Shown here in pieces: positions 14,661-17,296 of a stretch of 17,296 bases of DNA (position 1 is its first letter; the number at the start of each line of letters is the position of its first letter). This stretch comes from JBDRHL01 sp043816955. GTDB lineage: Bacteria; Planctomycetota; Phycisphaerae; Sedimentisphaerales; CAYZTY01. A model generated the notes under the pieces. The model worked only from the letters and a program-made list of their open reading frames with translations, was not told the origin of the DNA and did no database searches. The stretch lies in assembly GCA_043816955.1 (NCBI GenBank), contig JBDRHL010000127.1, forward strand, positions 1 to 17,296, read 5' to 3'. A program made the position numbers and the translations under genes.

Positions 14661-17108
14661 ATGCCCAAAGGGGTATACCCGGGAAAAATGCGACAAGGCG
14701 GATGCCTGCTGTTTGTGGTATCTGCTAGGCCGACGGTTGGCGTTGGTTTTTTGTTTTTTGCGATGCTGCTGTCGGCTCTGTCGGTATCTTGTGCAGCCCA
14801 GCAGAACAGAACTCAGACCGAGACGTTGTTCTCCCCATACAATGCGCAAACCTTCTACCAGATGTCGCAGGAGTTATATACTGCTCCCGATGCAAACAGG
14901 GCTGGCGCCGATCAGGCAATAGTCTTTCTGATGGCATGTCAGCAGCTTGATGAACGGGCCAAGTATTTTCTGAGTGATGTTATCAACATTACTTCAAGGT
15001 ATCCCAAGCAAGAGTATTTCAAGATGATTTACGGCATCTTGAGCGATTATCTGGCCGATGCTGCAGTTGACCTTTATACGGTGCGACTTGGGGTCCAGTA
15101 CCTGCTTGAACAGTTCGATTCGCGTGAACAGCGGGAAGCTCTTTTGCGAGATCTGGCGGCGAAAACAGCAGAGAAAAATCCAATCCTGAGTTCTGAGCTG
15201 ACGACTCAACTGGCCCTTCTTGAAGCGGAGAAAGCGAATTTTGAAGCTGCCAGGAACCTCCTTGGCAGGGCTTACAATGCCAACAATTATAACAATCTGG
15301 CCTTCGAAAAGCTGTTGGAATTGGCGCCGGAAACTATAACCGCAAAACTCTATGCAAAGCATCTGCGACTTGCTCTTGCGGCTAATCCGATGGACATTAA
15401 TGCAGCGGTGGCTTTTGCCCGCTATGCCGAAAATCTCGAGATATACGATCTTGCTGCTCGCGCTTATGAATATGCCGCTGATCTATTCGGATATCTGAAC
15501 CCCTCTGAGTCCCTTCCCCGCTGGATTTATCTTCCCTGGGCGGTAAGCAGCTACAATACCACCCGAAGCCAGCAAAAATGCATTCAAATCGCCAAATCCG
15601 TTCGGCAATCAGGCCTGTTTGATCTCTTCGTCGAATCAATCGCCGCCAAGGCCGCCAAGGCCACAGGAAACGAGGACCAGGCGGCAGAGATTTTTACTTC
15701 GATAGAGAAAATGGGCAGTGAGCGGATTTCCCAGCCGGCAGGCGATAGACTCGGTGTTGCCGAACTTGCGTGGTTTTACTGTTTTGTCAAGGAACAGCCG
15801 GATTCGGCACTGGCCTGGGCGAATCGGGCATACTCGGATGATCCGAATGACCAGTTTGTAGCGGCAATTCTGGCTTATGCTCTGGCAGTTGGACAGCAGT
15901 GGGAGCTGGCCAAGCCGCTTCTCGAAAATATTCAGACCGACGAGCAGGTTGCGATGTTGGCAAAAGCATTGGTTCTTTTTGGTGATAACCAAAGGGATTC
16001 AGCGATAGAGACTCTTCGATCGGTAATATCCTCCGGAGCAGGAACTCTTGAGGCGCACAAAGCCAGGCAGCTTTTGGCTGACCACGGTTCAGATTATATT
16101 TCTCCGGTCGATCCCGATAAGATATGGTTCGTTCTAAAGCAGGAGTTTGGCAGTCACCTGATTCCGAATTTCGTTGCGCCGCAGGAGATGGTTTCATACC
16201 GGCTGGTCTTCAGCGGGACTGAGTTTCCTTATGGTGTCGAAATACCTGCGCAACTGGTTATAAAGAATCTCTCAGCCGACAGCATGATAATAGGTGATCT
16301 CGGGCTTATAAAAGGCAATCTCAGGGTTGACGCACATGTACGGGGCGATTTTGATGTCAGGATACCCCAACTAATACAAAAAAGATTTGAGCCGAGCGAG
16401 TTGATCAAACCTGATCAGGCATTTGTGCTGCCGCTGCGGCTGTCGAGAGGCGACCTTGGCAGGATTCTTGCGCGTCATCCGCAGGCCTCGCTGGAGATAG
16501 AATTTACGGTTTACCTGGATCCTGTCGAATTCGGCGATGGAACAATTGCCAATACGGTTTCGGATTTAAAGCCGTTCTCTGCGGTGATCAAACGACAGGC
16601 GATCAGCTTATCACCGCGATACCTTCAAAACAGGATAAACTCGCTGGCAACCGGACAGCAGCCGCAGAAGGTTACTGCCGTCCGGTTACTAGCCGGATTG
16701 TTGTGGGAGCAGCAGTCTGTACAGGCAGGCAAGGCCTCTTACAGCATTAAGTATGCCGAACCTGCATGGCTGATCTCAGCCCTGAAGCAGAGCCTTGGGG
16801 ACAATAGCTGGACTGTGAAGGTACAGACCATGGTGTCACTTTGGGATTACCCTTCGGACTATACTCTGGTTTCAGGTATTTCTTCGAATCTGGACGATGC
16901 AGAATGGCCTGTTCGGCTGACCGCACTTTTCGTGCTTGCAAAGTCACAAGGCCCGAATTTTCAAAAGGTGCTTGACTGGACGGCAAGATACGATTCAAGT
17001 GAAATTGTTCGTGGCATGGCAGTTGCCTTGGGTGCTCAGACACCTGAACCTCAGCGGCAGCAAAAAGCAGAAACCCAAAAGGAAGGTGCATCTGGTAGTC
17101 CTGAGTAG
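14661..17108 (+). CDS. Large exported TPR/HEAT-like repeat protein
   Basis: An 815-aa protein of unknown role. A long N-terminal region with a hydrophobic stretch (about 27-44) ends in SVSCAAQQ. This could be a lipoprotein signal, but Ser at -3 is not canonical, so cleavage by signal peptidase I is also possible. Residues ~60-480 are almost all helical, with TPR-like pairs (for example FEAARNLLGRAYNANN, LAWANRAYSDDPNDQFVAAILAYALAVGQ). Residues ~490-670 look beta-rich. Residues ~690-795 form HEAT-like repeats (SWTVKVQTMVSLWDYP, EWPVRLTALFVLAK, SEIVRGMAVALGA). The tail is a low-complexity Gln/Glu/Lys segment. GGAGAG at about 14650 supports ATG 14661; Met10 is an alternative. A scaffold or envelope protein-protein interaction role is the reasonable guess. 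Confidence 0.75.
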   Translation: MPKGVYPGKMRQGGCLLFVVSARPTVGVGFLFFAMLLSALSVSCAAQQNRTQTETLFSPYNAQTFYQMSQELYTAPDANRAGADQAIVFLMACQQLDERAKYFLSDVINITSRYPKQEYFKMIYGILSDYLADAAVDLYTVRLGVQYLLEQFDSREQREALLRDLAAKTAEKNPILSSELTTQLALLEAEKANFEAARNLLGRAYNANNYNNLAFEKLLELAPETITAKLYAKHLRLALAANPMDINAAVAFARYAENLEIYDLAARAYEYAADLFGYLNPSESLPRWIYLPWAVSSYNTTRSQQKCIQIAKSVRQSGLFDLFVESIAAKAAKATGNEDQAAEIFTSIEKMGSERISQPAGDRLGVAELAWFYCFVKEQPDSALAWANRAYSDDPNDQFVAAILAYALAVGQQWELAKPLLENIQTDEQVAMLAKALVLFGDNQRDSAIETLRSVISSGAGTLEAHKARQLLADHGSDYISPVDPDKIWFVLKQEFGSHLIPNFVAPQEMVSYRLVFSGTEFPYGVEIPAQLVIKNLSADSMIIGDLGLIKGNLRVDAHVRGDFDVRIPQLIQKRFEPSELIKPDQAFVLPLRLSRGDLGRILARHPQASLEIEFTVYLDPVEFGDGTIANTVSDLKPFSAVIKRQAISLSPRYLQNRINSLATGQQPQKVTAVRLLAGLLWEQQSVQAGKASYSIKYAEPAWLISALKQSLGDNSWTVKVQTMVSLWDYPSDYTLVSGISSNLDDAEWPVRLTALFVLAKSQGPNFQKVLDWTARYDSSEIVRGMAVALGAQTPEPQRQQKAETQKEGASGSPE

Positions 17109-17170
17109 ATAGATTCCGGGGGTGGAGAGTTGCTGTTTCGGGATATAAATTTAACCAAGGGGGTATCTCC

Positions 17171-17199
17171 TTGACTCCAGTACATACAATCGGTAGTAT
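17171..17199 (+). promoter_or_regulatory. Probable promoter of the IS1595-type transposase
   Basis: TTGACT (17171-17176) and TAGTAT (17194-17199) are 17 bases apart. The start would be near 17206, only about 2 nt before the ATG, and there is no ribosome-binding site, so a leaderless message is likely. Confidence 0.4.
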
Positions 17200-17207
17200 T
17201 TGCGATC

Positions 17208-17296
17208 ATGGAAGATTACCCGCGAACATTGATGGAATTGGAAAAGCGGTTTTCATCGGAAGAGGCCTGTCGGGAATATTTGGAAGTTCTTCGATG
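17208..17296 (+). CDS. IS1595-family transposase, 5' fragment
   Basis: Only the first 29 codons are present: M-E-D-Y-P-R-T-L-M-E-L-E-K-R-F, then S-S-E-E-A-C-R-E-Y-L and E-V-L-R, running off the window. This N-terminus is highly characteristic of IS1595 transposases, which continue into a zinc-ribbon and a DDE-type domain. The truncation is due to the window edge, so integrity cannot be judged. Confidence 0.8.
   Translation, partial: MEDYPRTLMELEKRFSSEEACREYLEVLR

Larger units (their letters stand above)
17159..17296 (+). mobile_element. Left part of an IS1595-family element (cut by window end)
   Basis: The transposase start at 17208 is characteristic of IS1595 elements, which carry little sequence before it. 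The left end is placed provisionally at the G-run 17159-17163 (GGGGGTATCTCC); the right end and target duplication are outside the window, so this boundary is unproven. Confidence 0.55.

Noticed and set aside
14136..14849. Minus-strand frame of 237 codons
   Set aside because: It lies opposite the YbaK-type gene and the start of the TPR protein; its composition is low-complexity with many Ser, Arg and Gln, typical of a shadow.

Overview
The window looks like chromosomal DNA from a planctomycete, most likely of the class Phycisphaerae (Sedimentisphaerales-like). This is inferred from the protein repertoire: a PEP-CTERM surface protein, a surface protein ending in a single dockerin-like repeat of the D-x-N-x-D-x-x-V-D type, a pseudopilin with the H-x9-D-G motif, and a TPR/HEAT-type exported protein, all next to ordinary housekeeping genes. 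Several genes seem to start at GTG (lexA, dnaG, rpoD, comF).

Region 1 (1-7051) is core. A terminator of an unseen upstream gene is followed by an alpha/beta hydrolase with its own promoter. lexA converges on it. A 628-bp intergenic region follows, then dnaG and rpoD as a tight pair behind a very good sigma70-type promoter (a macromolecular-synthesis operon without rpsU). Next is a coiled-coil, C-terminally membrane-anchored protein of unknown function with its own extended -10 promoter.

Region 2 (about 7052-11540) is the most interesting part. A cobalamin (B12) riboswitch and an intrinsic terminator lead into a PEP-CTERM surface protein with a transcobalamin C-terminal/DUF4430-like pattern, a secreted dockerin-type protein, and a prepilin-like H-x9-D-G protein. 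None of these is a known B12 synthesis or transport enzyme. I infer a B12-repressed surface module that may capture corrinoids. An IS701-like element sits exactly at the stop codon of the dockerin gene, with a short target duplication that contains the stop. Removing it puts the pseudopilin ATG 2 nt after that stop, so the three genes were probably one tight operon. The element's transposase is out of frame near its 3' end at a G6A6 run, and its ribosome-binding site lies in a hairpin.

Region 3 (11541-17108) is core again: a ComF-family phosphoribosyltransferase, the lipid II flippase MurJ, a YbaK-type aminoacyl-tRNA deacylase, and a large exported TPR/HEAT-like protein. The last 138 bases hold the left end and first codons of an IS1595-family transposase cut by the window edge.

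Motif positions and reading frames were read by eye. Family assignments without an unmistakable motif are marked as inference.
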